Source: Desulfoluna spongiiphila
GTDB lineage: Bacteria > Desulfobacterota > Desulfobacteria > Desulfobacterales > Desulfolunaceae
Length of the DNA: 64,000 nucleotides
Assembly: GCF_900101345.1 (NCBI RefSeq)
Contig: NZ_FMUX01000002.1
Location: 124,001 to 188,000, forward strand
Direction of reading: 5' to 3'
The position numbers were made by a program, and so were the translations under genes. Shown here piece after piece: positions 37,331 through 45,443 of the stretch; positions within the stretch are counted from its first letter, which is position 1, and each line of letters opens with the position of its first letter. A model generated the notes under the pieces. The model was not told where the DNA came from. It ran no database searches and saw only the letters and a program-made list of their open reading frames with translations.

Positions 37331-37882
37331 ATGCTGATGAAGAGACGTATGTGTGTGATGGGTCGCAGGTGCCTGGTCTGGATGGTGTTGGTGGGCATGG
37401 TGCTGGGGGCTGCCGGTCCCGTGTCGGCGGGCTGGTATCAGACCCCTGATTACATGAAGCCGTCAGAGGACCTGTCCTACCCGGAAGACGCCGAGATGGA
37501 CCCTCAGCAGGAGAGATACACCACCCCTCTTTTTTACATGCCCGATGTCTACCAAACCCACCGAATCACAGGGTACGGGGCCGTGGCCCTGACCATCCTG
37601 GCCGTGGCCTCCGGGGATGACTCCACCCTCCATAAGGTCAGCGGGGCAAGCGCGGCCCTCTGCGGCGTGGCTGCCGGAACATCCGGCCATATGGCCTATG
37701 GCGGTGGGATCAATTTCAGGGAAGGGTGGACCCGGGAGAATATCCATGCGGGCGCCGGGTATCTGGCCACGGCGGCCCTGGTGCTGGCAGCAGGACTTGG
37801 TGCTGCCGACGAAGACCATAAAACCGTGGGCGGGATTGCCACGGCTGCCGCTGTTGTTCCGGTGGCGGTGTTCGTTTTTTAA
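37331..37882 (+). CDS. exported membrane protein of unknown function
   Basis: A 183-residue protein: signal sequence (about 1-34, ending VSAG), a hydrophilic segment rich in Tyr and Pro, then three hydrophobic helices separated by short His-containing loops (YQTHRITGYGAVAL, SGHMAYGGG, ENIHAGAGYLATAA). The paired His and Gly pattern recalls small cytochrome b561-like or heme-binding membrane proteins, but this is only a resemblance. AAAGGAG lies 5 bases before ATG 37331; ATG 37337 is an alternative. It stands alone. Confidence 0.7.
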   Translation: MLMKRRMCVMGRRCLVWMVLVGMVLGAAGPVSAGWYQTPDYMKPSEDLSYPEDAEMDPQQERYTTPLFYMPDVYQTHRITGYGAVALTILAVASGDDSTLHKVSGASAALCGVAAGTSGHMAYGGGINFREGWTRENIHAGAGYLATAALVLAAGLGAADEDHKTVGGIATAAAVVPVAVFVF

Positions 37883-37977
37883 CGTGTGGCCCACTATCAA
37901 CACGTATTCTGTTACTTCAAAGCTTGTGAACCTATCGCATAAACCGTTAGCCTTTATGTCGGGCGAAGCCCGAGTCT

Positions 37978-38063
37978 AAGGCCCTTGCGATTTGGCCCGA
38001 GGAACGAGGGACAAAGCGCAAGGGCAATCAGCTTTCGAGGTGGCTCACCTCGCCGCCGGAGGC
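37978..38063. repeat. intergenic inverted-repeat element, copy 4 (right half)
   Basis: Hairpin CCCTTGCGATTTG/CAAAGCGCAAGGG around the loop GCCCGAGGAACGAGGG, then CGAGGTGG/CTCACCTCG and the right end GCCGCCGGAGGC at 38052-38063. It ends 17 bp from the stop of the minus-strand anti-sigma gene. Confidence 0.8.
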
Positions 38064-38080
38064 ATTCTTTTTTCCGGCTC

Positions 38081-38362
38081 TCAGGGCAAATCGCTGCTGG
38101 TTTTGCCGTGGGGCATGTTGCTGAGGGCTTCCCTCAGCTTTTTGGAAAATCCTTGGGGGACGGGCTCGTCCCCCACCTCTTCACAGAATCCCACGGTCCG
38201 CTTCAGGGTCTCCAGGCAGGTGGTGCAGCAGGGACAGGCCTTCATGTGGGCCTGGATCGCCTCGCAGGTCACCTCATCTGTTTCCCCGTCTATGTATTCC
38301 GACAGCTTCGCAAAAAGCGCCAGGCACGCTTCGTGATCATGGTGAGTGTGGTTGGTTGTCAT
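38081..38362 (-). CDS. zf-HC2-type anti-sigma factor
   Basis: A 93-residue zinc-binding protein with the HxxxCxxC-type anti-sigma motif (EAIQAHMKACPCCTTC, about residues 34-49) and a long C-terminal helix. It should bind and hold the ECF sigma factor encoded just upstream, with which it overlaps by 26 bp. There is no membrane segment, so it is a cytosolic (possibly redox- or metal-responsive) anti-sigma. Confidence 0.85.
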   Translation of the reverse strand: MTTNHTHHDHEACLALFAKLSEYIDGETDEVTCEAIQAHMKACPCCTTCLETLKRTVGFCEEVGDEPVPQGFSKKLREALSNMPHGKTSSDLP

Positions 38363-38966
38363 GGAAATATCCCTTTAATTCTTCCCGCAGGAACAGGCGG
38401 GCGCGATGGAGCCTCACCTTGACGTTGGCGGGCGTGATGCCCAGGATCTCGGCTGCCTCGTCCGTTGAAAAACCCTCCATGTCCCGTAAGACCAGAACCA
38501 GCCGGTACTGGGGGGGCAGCTCTTTTACCGATGCCTTGAGGTGATCCCCGAGCTCCCGGTTCAGCACCTGGCGGATGGACATGGCCGCCCATTCCGGGAG
38601 CTCCGTGTCGATGTCGGCGTGGTCTGCGGGCAGGAATTCGTCCAGGGAGAGCTCCCGTTCCGGTGCGTATTTGGATCTGCGCCGCATGCGGTGGCAGACC
38701 CCGGTGGCGATGCGGTACATCCAGTTTTTAAACTTGGTCTCCTGCCGGAAGTCCTTCAGGTACCGGAAGATGTTGATGAAGGTTTCCTGGGCGAGGTCTT
38801 CGGCATCGGAGGCATCCTTGCAGATGCGAAGCCCGAAGTTGTAGAGTTTCCCCTCGTACCTCGTCACCAGTTCTTCAAACCTCTCCGCGGCCCCGCTTTG
38901 GATGGCCGTGACCAGCTCCGTGTCCTGATCCGTGACTTCAGGCACCCGGCTTGCGTCTCTTTCCAT
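38337..38966 (-). CDS. ECF-family RNA polymerase sigma factor
   Basis: A 209-residue sigma-70 family protein with region 2 (FEELVTRYEGKLYNFGLRIC, DAEDLAQETFINIFR, about 30-95) and region 4 (LPPQYRLVLVLRDMEGFST, ITPANVKVRLHRAR, about 145-200). It directs RNA polymerase to a small regulon. The start at 38966 has GGGGA 7 bases upstream; the frame extends 16 codons further without support. It forms a unit with an upstream 29-residue membrane peptide and the overlapping anti-sigma gene. Confidence 0.92.
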   Translation of the reverse strand: MERDASRVPEVTDQDTELVTAIQSGAAERFEELVTRYEGKLYNFGLRICKDASDAEDLAQETFINIFRYLKDFRQETKFKNWMYRIATGVCHRMRRRSKYAPERELSLDEFLPADHADIDTELPEWAAMSIRQVLNRELGDHLKASVKELPPQYRLVLVLRDMEGFSTDEAAEILGITPANVKVRLHRARLFLREELKGYFHDNQPHSP

Positions 38967-39021
38967 TGGTTTGTCCCCGGCCGTTTTTTTTCTTTCCTGC
39001 CACCTGGCAGGCATCGCTCAT

Positions 39022-39111
39022 TCAGGTATTGATTCCCATTTTGGGCAGGATCCAGGCCTGAAGGGCGACCCAGATGATAACGATAAGTCCCATGGCAAGC
39101 AGTGCATTCAT
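39022..39111 (-). CDS. 29-residue single-pass membrane peptide upstream of the sigma factor
   Basis: A short frame with a perfect ribosome binding site (AAAGGAG, 7 bases before ATG 39111). The peptide begins MNALLAMGLIVIIWVALQAW and is nearly all one membrane helix with a short basic/polar tail. It lies 55 bp upstream of the ECF sigma gene on the same strand and is probably co-transcribed. Function is unknown; it could be a membrane-stress sensor, a leader peptide or an effector of the sigma/anti-sigma pair. Confidence 0.65.
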   Translation of the reverse strand: MNALLAMGLIVIIWVALQAWILPKMGINT

Positions 39112-39244
39112 AACGATACTCCTTTGAGAGGGCAAAGAGCCCTTGTTGTTTCAGGTTCCAGACTATCGCAAAGCCCGGATGTTGGACAGTGAATAAGTAT
39201 GCCAGCATGCTTATGTCTTCTATGGTGAAAGTGCATGGAAGAAA

Positions 39245-39417
39245 GCCTCCGGCGGCGAGGTGTGCCACCTCGAAAGCAGGTAGCGAATGCGCTTTCCCCT
39301 TCGTTTTTCAGGGAAAATCACATTCGCCTTTCATTTCGGGTATATTGGGTGCCTCTTGTCAGGTACATGTTTGGCAACCATTTTAAAAGGTTCGCTCCCG
39401 GCAGAGCCGCCGGAGGC
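39245..39417. repeat. intergenic inverted-repeat element, copy 5 (full length)
   Basis: Complete 173-bp copy: left end GCCTCCGGCGGC (39245-39256), small hairpin CGAGGTG/CACCTCG, long hairpin GCGAATGCGCTTTCCC with GGGAAAATCACATTCGC (GU pairs), then a spacer and right end GCCGCCGGAGGC (39406-39417). The right end is 23 bp from the stop of the minus-strand cytochrome b gene. Confidence 0.85.
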
Positions 39418-39440
39418 ATCAGCTGAATGGTTACTGCACG

Positions 39441-39878
39441 TTAGCCTTTGATCCACCCCACGTCTCTGATGCCTGCGATGAGGGCGGTGATGCCCAGGGC
39501 AAAGGCCCCGAAAAGGTGAACGAGGTCCAGGGCGGTGATGGCCGTGGCCGGCATGGTGACCCCTTTGAGATTTTTGACAACGAGAATTGCCCCCGAGGCA
39601 ATGATGGCGATGGTCAGGCCGATTTTAACCCGGGCGGTGGAGGTGAACCCCTGGCCTTTTTTTTCAAGTGCCCAGGTGGTGGCCACCCAGGCGACCATGG
39701 CCAGGAAGAGGGCGGCGGTGACGTAGTGGATGGCCAGGGTGATCTGGAACTCCGCCAGCCAGCCGAGGCCGGGGATGTCGGCGATGTAGTACCGTTTGAA
39801 TATGGGCATGTGACCCACACCACTCAATGCAAGGAAGAACAGATTGACCCGGAAGAGGGTCTTAAACACAGGTGTCAT
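39441..39878 (-). CDS. four-helix membrane subunit, cytochrome b-like
   Basis: A 145-residue protein with four hydrophobic helices and several membrane-edge His residues (GVGHMPIF, LAIHYVTAAL, LDLVHLFGAF), suggesting a small heme b or quinone-binding membrane anchor. Its start overlaps the end of the FeS protein gene by 4 bp (ATGA), so the two are translated together. It probably links the periplasmic FeS protein to the quinone pool. Heme binding is inferred from the His placement only. Confidence 0.75.
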   Translation of the reverse strand: MTPVFKTLFRVNLFFLALSGVGHMPIFKRYYIADIPGLGWLAEFQITLAIHYVTAALFLAMVAWVATTWALEKKGQGFTSTARVKIGLTIAIIASGAILVVKNLKGVTMPATAITALDLVHLFGAFALGITALIAGIRDVGWIKG

Positions 39879-40852
39879 GAGGCGTTCTCCTGTTTTGCCG
39901 CTTTTTTGAGTTTGAAAAAGATGCGTCCGGCTGCAGCGGCAAAGCCTGCCAGGGGAGCCAGGAGCAGCGCCGCACCCATATTTTCGGCCATGGCCATGCT
40001 GTTGCCGTGGGGGGCGAGGTCGGGAAGGCCCGCGCCCTTTTCCACGGCACGGTTCAAGGTCTCAAAAGGCACGGGGGAGACGTAGAGGGTGTTGGTTCCC
40101 CCGTTTTCTTCCAGGCCGTAGATGTACCCGTTGGTCTCGGCTGCAAGGGCCTTGGCTTTTTCGATCATCTCGTCCCTCGGGCCGATGCTCTGGACCCCTT
40201 CGGGGCAGGCGTCGATGCAGGCGGGAAGCTCTCCGTCTTTCAGACGGTCATGGCACCGGTCGCATTTGTACATCACCCCGTTTCCGGCCAACGAGGGCAG
40301 GATATCCAGATAAAGGCCGACCCCGGTCTGTCGTTGCGGAATATGCCAGGGGCAGGCTTTGCGGCACTTGGCGCCTCCCAGGCAGAGGGCGTCGTTGATG
40401 CGGGAGAGCCCGTTTTTTTCCTGGACCGCCGCACCCCAGGGGCAGAGTTTTACGCAGGGCGGGTTGACGCAGTGCATGCAGCGCCTGGGGATATAAAGGG
40501 TGTACTCTTCGCCGTCCACGGAGACTTCGGCCTCCTGGATGGTGAGCCAGTTGTAGGGGGTAAGGCGTCCCTCCTCGTCCTTCTCATCGCTGAAATCCTC
40601 CACCGGTACCCGACTGGGCACCATGGCGGGGAAGGGCTTTTCAGGTCGGGGGAAATTTTTTTCGTGGGCCTCTTTGCAGGCGGTGACACACTCGCCGCAT
40701 CCCACGCACAGGGACAGGTCAAAGAGGGTGGTGAGGTAGCCGCCGGGGTCTGCGGCCTCGGCAGCACCGGGCAGGGCCGCGGCCGTCACCGCCGTGGCGG
40801 CGGTGGCAACGCCCCCTTTGAGAAACGCGCGTCGTGATAAGCTCGGGTTCAT
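39875..40852 (-). CDS. Tat-exported 4Fe-4S ferredoxin-type electron transfer protein
   Basis: A 325-residue protein. A Tat signal (SRRAFLKGG, residues 6-14) leads to a four-cluster ferredoxin domain like DmsB/HybA/FdhB: CVGCGECVTAC, CMHCVNPPCVKLCP, CLGGAKCRKACP and CDRC...CIDACP. A C-terminal hydrophobic helix (about 285-312) anchors it. It should carry electrons between a periplasmic partner and the cytochrome b-like protein encoded next. No catalytic subunit is adjacent, so the partner is unknown. The start has AAGGA 6 bases upstream; a longer frame is unsupported. Confidence 0.85.
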   Translation of the reverse strand: MNPSLSRRAFLKGGVATAATAVTAAALPGAAEAADPGGYLTTLFDLSLCVGCGECVTACKEAHEKNFPRPEKPFPAMVPSRVPVEDFSDEKDEEGRLTPYNWLTIQEAEVSVDGEEYTLYIPRRCMHCVNPPCVKLCPWGAAVQEKNGLSRINDALCLGGAKCRKACPWHIPQRQTGVGLYLDILPSLAGNGVMYKCDRCHDRLKDGELPACIDACPEGVQSIGPRDEMIEKAKALAAETNGYIYGLEENGGTNTLYVSPVPFETLNRAVEKGAGLPDLAPHGNSMAMAENMGAALLLAPLAGFAAAAGRIFFKLKKAAKQENAS

Positions 40853-41287
40853 AAGGGTCCTTCGTCGGGTCACGCTGGTTTTAGGCACAGAGGCCTCGAG
40901 AAAAAATCGCAATACGTTTAGGGCTGTGGTCCATACCCCTTAAGAGACGGGCGCAGGAAAAGGGTTACAAAAAAATAGCCTCCGGGAGCTGGCCTTCGCT
41001 TCCCTTTGACAGAGTCTTTCAGGCGTCGTACTATAGGTACAGGTGACACGGACATGGATGCGCCGCCTCACCCCCTGCATTCTTTCTCCATGAGTGCCTT
41101 TTCCCTTTCTCTCTCTTTTTCCGTTTGATTTCCGGCCGCGATGTTTTTTGCTGTCTTCCATGTCCGTCACCGGCCCATGACCAGGCCTCGCGGAGATACG
41201 ACGGCTTGCCGCCGGGTTTTTCCAGGGCCCTTGAGACCTCTGCTGACCGGGGGCTGTTGCCTCTGAGTACGGGAAAGGGGGAATGGA
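40853..41287. other. intergenic region, no gene seen
   Basis: About 435 bp upstream of the Tat FeS gene and before the small basic frame. It probably holds the minus-strand promoter of the FeS/cytochrome b pair; no other feature was recognised. Confidence 0.35.
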
Positions 41288-41476
41288 ATGAAGCACAAAC
41301 GGACGATGGTCAACCGCTCTGCCCAGGACAGGCGTTGTCAGGATTCCAAAGAGTGGAAGGGTGCGGAGCGAAGGACAAAAGAGGAGAAACGGGAGCAGTG
41401 GCAGCGCGCCGGCAAATGGCGCAGCAAGCACAAGCCGATCTCGAAGATCGACCTCTCCCACAATGCCTTGCTGTGA
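41288..41476 (+). CDS. putative 62-residue basic protein
   Basis: A short frame with GC-rich third positions like its neighbours and a GGGGGA 6 bases before ATG. The product is strongly charged (Lys/Arg/Glu-rich, e.g. RRTKEEKREQWQR) with no membrane segment. A bidirectional terminator lies about 100 bp downstream. Family unknown; it may be a chance frame. Confidence 0.4.
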   Translation: MKHKRTMVNRSAQDRRCQDSKEWKGAERRTKEEKREQWQRAGKWRSKHKPISKIDLSHNALL

Positions 41477-41576
41477 GCCCTGTGGCCCGATACGCCAAGG
41501 CCTTTCAACCCCATTTTTAAAACGACCTGTCGGGCTCCCGGGCGGGTGGCCCCAGGCGTTTGATGACCGTCGCAAC

Positions 41577-41613
41577 AAAAAACCGCCCTCCGACGAACGG
41601 GGGGCGGTTTTTT
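41577..41613. terminator. bidirectional intrinsic terminator
   Basis: AAAAAACCGCCC (41577-41588) pairs with GGGCGGTTTTTT (41602-41613). It serves the minus-strand NifS gene ending at 41643 and any plus-strand transcript. Confidence 0.9.
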
Positions 41614-41642
41614 ATGACGGGCGTTTTGTGGACACTCCCGTT

Positions 41643-42824
41643 TTATTCGGCGTTGGCTGCCATGGCTTCTGCCCAGAAGGGGGACATCTGGCGCAGGGTG
41701 TGGATGATGCCGGGCAGGCATTTGAGGACGGTGTCGATGTCCTCATCGGTGTTGTCGATGGACAGGGAGAACCGGATGGTGCCGTGGGCAGCGGTGAAGG
41801 GGATGCCCATGGCGCGCAGCACGTGGGAGGGCTCCAGGGAGCCCGAGGTGCAAGCGGATCCCGAGGAGGCGCAGATACCAAACTCGTTCATCATCAAGAG
41901 AATGGCTTCGCCTTCCACGTACTCGAAGCTGATGCTGCAGGTGTTGGGCAGTCGGTTATCAAGGTCCCCGTTGACAAAGCTGTTGGGGATGGTGTCAAGG
42001 AGCCCCTTTTCCAGCCGGTCCCGAAGGGCTTTGACCCGGGTGTTCTCCTCTTCCATCTTTTCTGCGGCAAGCTCGCAGGCACGGCCCAGGGCCACGATGG
42101 AGGAGTGGTTTTCCGTTCCGGCACGTCGCCCTTTTTCCTGGTGGCCGCCCATGAGGAAGGGGGCAAATTTGGTTCCCTTGCGGATGTAAAGAGCGCCCAC
42201 GCCCTTGGGGGCATGGAGCTTGTGCCCGGACAGGGAGAGCATGTCGATGGCCGAGTCGGCCATGTTGATGTCGATTTTACCCACGGCCTGCACCGCGTCG
42301 GTGTGGAAGACCGCGGCGCCCAGGGATTTTACCTTTTTGGCAATCTCTTCCACGGGGAAGATGGTGCCGGTCTCGTTGTTGGCCCACATGATGCTGACCA
42401 CGGCTGTCTCTTCGGAGACGGCGGCGTACAGGGCGTTGAGGTCAACGCGACCCTGCCTGTCAACGGGAACGAAGGTGGTGCGGTATCCCTTTTTCTCCAG
42501 GTCTTCGCAGTAGGTGAGCACCGCGGGGTGCTCCACCATGGTGGTGATGATGTGTTTTTTGTCGGGGTGGGCCGCCAGGGCTGCGTTGATGGCGGTGGAG
42601 TCGCTTTCGGTGCCGCAGCTGGTGAAGAGGATCTCTTCGGGCTGGGCGCCGAGAAGGCGGGCCACACGCTCCCGGGCACGGTTCAAGGGCTCGCCGGCTT
42701 CGGCGCCTTTGTGGTGCATGGACGAGGGGTTGCCGTACACGTCTCGCAGGCAGGGAATCATCTCGTCGAGAACTTCGTCCGCCACTCGGGTGGTTGCGTT
42801 GTTGTCAAGATATACGGTGCGCAT
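41643..42824 (-). CDS. nifS: NifS-type cysteine desulfurase
   Basis: A 393-residue PLP enzyme. The N terminus YLDNNATT is typical; Lys202 in SGHKLHAPKG forms the PLP aldimine, EHPA binds the cofactor, and the mobile-loop catalytic cysteine is Cys325 in SSGSACTSGSLEPSHV. It releases sulfane sulfur from cysteine for Fe-S assembly on the adjacent NifU. The gene starts at the very end of nifU. No nitrogenase gene is in the window, so this NIF-type pair likely serves general Fe-S synthesis, as is common in anaerobes. Confidence 0.95.
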   Translation of the reverse strand: MRTVYLDNNATTRVADEVLDEMIPCLRDVYGNPSSMHHKGAEAGEPLNRARERVARLLGAQPEEILFTSCGTESDSTAINAALAAHPDKKHIITTMVEHPAVLTYCEDLEKKGYRTTFVPVDRQGRVDLNALYAAVSEETAVVSIMWANNETGTIFPVEEIAKKVKSLGAAVFHTDAVQAVGKIDINMADSAIDMLSLSGHKLHAPKGVGALYIRKGTKFAPFLMGGHQEKGRRAGTENHSSIVALGRACELAAEKMEEENTRVKALRDRLEKGLLDTIPNSFVNGDLDNRLPNTCSISFEYVEGEAILLMMNEFGICASSGSACTSGSLEPSHVLRAMGIPFTAAHGTIRFSLSIDNTDEDIDTVLKCLPGIIHTLRQMSPFWAEAMAANAE

Positions 42825-43651
42825 TACTTCACCTCCTCAACCACGAGTTCGGAGGTCACCAGCTCGCGGAGTTTGGCTTCCACATGGTTCTTCAGGGTTA
42901 CCTGGGATTTGCTGCAGGAGGCGCAGGAGCCCTGGAGGCGGACGTAGACCTTGTCGCCCACGACGTCCACAAGTTCGATGTCGCCCCTGTCTTTCTGGAG
43001 GGTGGGTTTGATCTCACGCTCCAGCGTGCTTTCGATGAGCTTGATCTTCTGCATGTTGCTCATGCGCACGGGCTTGATGATCTCCATGGGCGCATCGCCC
43101 TTGACCTTATGGATGATGGCTTCGATGTCGTCATGGCACTTGCCGCATCCGCCACCTGCCTTCAGGTGGTTGATGACCTGATCGATGGTGGTGAGGCCGT
43201 CTTCTTTCACCGCGCGCTCGATTTCGAGGTCGGTGACGCCGAAGCATTCGCAGACGACGTTGCCCTGGGTCTCTTTCACCACCTCGCCGCGGTAGTCGGC
43301 AATGGCTCGTTCCAGGCCGTCCCGGCCCATGACGGAGCAGTGGATCTTTTCCTTGGGAAGGCCCCCTAAGAACTCGGCGATGTCGTCGTTGGTGATCTTG
43401 GTCGCTTCGTCCAGCGTCAGGCCCTTGACCATTTCGGTCAGTGCCGACGAGGAGGCAATGGCGCTTGCGCACCCGAAGGTCTGGAACTTGGCATCTTCAA
43501 TGATATCATTTTCGCCCACTCGAATGGTGAGTTTCAGTGCGTCGCCGCAGGAGAGGGACCCCACTTCGCCGACACCACTGGCGTTTTCAATCACACCGAC
43601 GTTTCTGGGGTTCAGAAAGTGCTCCCTGACCTTTTCCGTATAATCCCACAT
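42824..43651 (-). CDS. nifU: NifU-type Fe-S scaffold protein
   Basis: A 275-residue three-domain scaffold. The IscU-like domain has Cys35, Cys61 and Cys105; the central [2Fe-2S] BFD-like domain has CEC (134/136) and CGKC (169/172); the C-terminal Nfu domain has CASC (243/246). It builds clusters using sulfur from the co-encoded NifS and passes them to apoproteins such as the Qrc and ferredoxin-type subunits in this window. All expected ligands are present. Confidence 0.95.
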   Translation of the reverse strand: MWDYTEKVREHFLNPRNVGVIENASGVGEVGSLSCGDALKLTIRVGENDIIEDAKFQTFGCASAIASSSALTEMVKGLTLDEATKITNDDIAEFLGGLPKEKIHCSVMGRDGLERAIADYRGEVVKETQGNVVCECFGVTDLEIERAVKEDGLTTIDQVINHLKAGGGCGKCHDDIEAIIHKVKGDAPMEIIKPVRMSNMQKIKLIESTLEREIKPTLQKDRGDIELVDVVGDKVYVRLQGSCASCSKSQVTLKNHVEAKLRELVTSELVVEEVK

Positions 43652-44500
43652 GGTAATCTCCCGTTAAGCATAATATATGGCCTCGCATCCACCCGGCGGT
43701 TCGCGAATGCATGCAGCCGGGTGCTGCCGACATTTCGAAAGTCCATGATGTCCCGACGAGGCGTTGTTGCAATGAGCATTTTTCAGCATGCCGTCACAGG
43801 CCCTTAGGTTGGAGTTTTTGAAGGGCCGTATGATTTTTGGGGCTGCCGAACGTTTTTCAATGAAGATAAGAATCAACCACGATTGGTCAACCCTTTCAAG
43901 TATAAAATCATAAAAACGATTCCCTGTGCCTTAAAGACTGGGTTTTCGCCCGTTGTACCCAGGGAACAGGTGACGATACCGTGGGGCTCCTGTGTGTTAT
44001 CCCGCCCGGTAAAGGTGATGATTGCAACTTGCAACGGGCATGCCAGGTGAAACGCGGTGCTTCCATCCAGCTGTAAGCATACACCATTTGGGGCGTTGCC
44101 GTCCAAGGTCCCGGCGGGTACGGCCCATGGCAGGAGGTAACGTTCGAAACGTTAACCGTTGATGATAAATCGTTAACCGACTGCCCGGTGGCAACCGAAG
44201 GGTTGGTGCGGGTTGCCACGGCGTGTCCGAAAAAGGCCGGGGAGGGAAAAGGGAGCATGACCTTGACAGCCTTTCTCCCCCAAGGGATAGTAGATGGCAA
44301 AAACAGGCTTCTTTATCCCTGTTCCATGACGAAGCAAACCCAAAGGGCTCGGCCGGAAAATAATGACACACCGTGACGTGTTGGCCGTTTGAGCGATGCC
44401 GGGAATTCACCGAACGGTAAGGCTCATTGCGTGCTGTTTCATACGTCAATACGTGTATTTTTGCCGTTGCCCTAAGACCCCGTGCACGAAGGGAACGCCC
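43652..44500. other. long divergent intergenic region
   Basis: About 850 bp between nifU (minus) and the nucleoside phosphorylase (plus). I find no supported gene. It contains an AACGTTCGAAACGTT palindrome near 44139-44153 and a direct repeat CGTTAACCG at 44150-44158 and 44171-44179. Confidence 0.4.
44150..44179. promoter_or_regulatory. candidate operator: direct repeat CGTTAACCG x2
   Basis: Two identical 9-mers whose starts are 21 bp apart (two helical turns), next to the palindrome AACGTTCGAAACGTT. They lie about 320 bp upstream of the phosphorylase start. The assignment as a protein-binding site is inference. Confidence 0.3.
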
Positions 44501-45370
44501 ATGGATGAGAGCACCACACGCCTTGACAGGGCCGCGGAGTATATCCGAAGCCGCTGGTCCCGAAAACCCAAGATTCTGATCATGGCCGGTACAGGCCTGT
44601 CCGACTGCGCCGGATTTGTCTCCGAAGAGGCTTCCCTGATGTATGGTGAGATCCCCGGATTTCCCCTGTCCACCGTAGAGAGCCACACCGGGTGCCTTCT
44701 CTGCGGGGACGTTTCCGGCACCCCCGTGATGGTGATGCAGGGGCGTTTTCACCTGTACGAGGGGTACACAGCCCGGGAGGTGACCTTTCCCATCCGGGTG
44801 GCTCGGTTCCTTGGGGCCCGGACCCTTATCGTTACCAACGCCGCAGGGGGACTCAACCCTACCTTTAAAGAGGGCGGCATCATGGTGATTCAGGATCACC
44901 TGAACCTCACCGGAGAAAATCCCCTGGTGGGGCCCAACAACGATGACTGGGGCCTTCGCTTTCCCTCCATGATCCACGCCTACAATCGCGACCTCTCCGA
45001 TACGGCCTTTGCCGAAGCTCGAAACATGGGTGTTCCCGTTTGCCGGGGTGTCTACGGCGGCCTTAAAGGCCCCAGCCTTGAAACCCCTGCCGAGATGCGC
45101 TGGCTTCGAACCATCGGTGCGGACTGCGTGGGCTTTTCCACCGTCATGGAGGTGATCGCCGCAACCCATGCGGGGATGAATACCCTCGGCCTCTCCCTGA
45201 TCACCAACATCAATGATCCGGACAACCCGGAAGAGGCCACCGTGGAAAAGGTGCTGGCTGTGGCTGAGAAGGCGCGGCCGGGGTTTGAGAAGGTGTTGAA
45301 ACAGGTCATGGGTTATAGGGAAAACAGGGGGGCGCTTGAAGGCGTGGCGTTGCCGGTGAATAGGGGGTAG
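44501..45370 (+). CDS. family I purine nucleoside phosphorylase (possibly methylthioinosine phosphorylase)
   Basis: A 289-residue trimeric-type phosphorylase. Motifs are GTGLSD (phosphate loop), RFHLYEGY, NAAGGLNP, GLKGPSLETPAEMR and a TNINDP base-recognition segment whose Asn favours 6-oxopurines. It splits a (deoxy)nucleoside with phosphate into base and ribose-1-phosphate. The next gene encodes an MTA/SAH deaminase, so one plausible substrate is methylthioinosine. The start at 44501 has AGGGA 7 bases upstream; an upstream extension of 35 codons is not supported. Confidence 0.88.
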   Translation: MDESTTRLDRAAEYIRSRWSRKPKILIMAGTGLSDCAGFVSEEASLMYGEIPGFPLSTVESHTGCLLCGDVSGTPVMVMQGRFHLYEGYTAREVTFPIRVARFLGARTLIVTNAAGGLNPTFKEGGIMVIQDHLNLTGENPLVGPNNDDWGLRFPSMIHAYNRDLSDTAFAEARNMGVPVCRGVYGGLKGPSLETPAEMRWLRTIGADCVGFSTVMEVIAATHAGMNTLGLSLITNINDPDNPEEATVEKVLAVAEKARPGFEKVLKQVMGYRENRGALEGVALPVNRG

Positions 45371-45443
45371 GACGTGGTGAGGGCATAACGGCTGGTATGC
45401 CGTTTGATCATAGAAGAGATTCTTTTTTGAAAGGGGCGGAGCG

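Noticed and set aside
41643..43651. NifS/NifU as part of a nitrogen-fixation cluster
   Set aside because: No nitrogenase or other nif gene is in the window; NIF-type Fe-S assembly is common in anaerobes as a general system.
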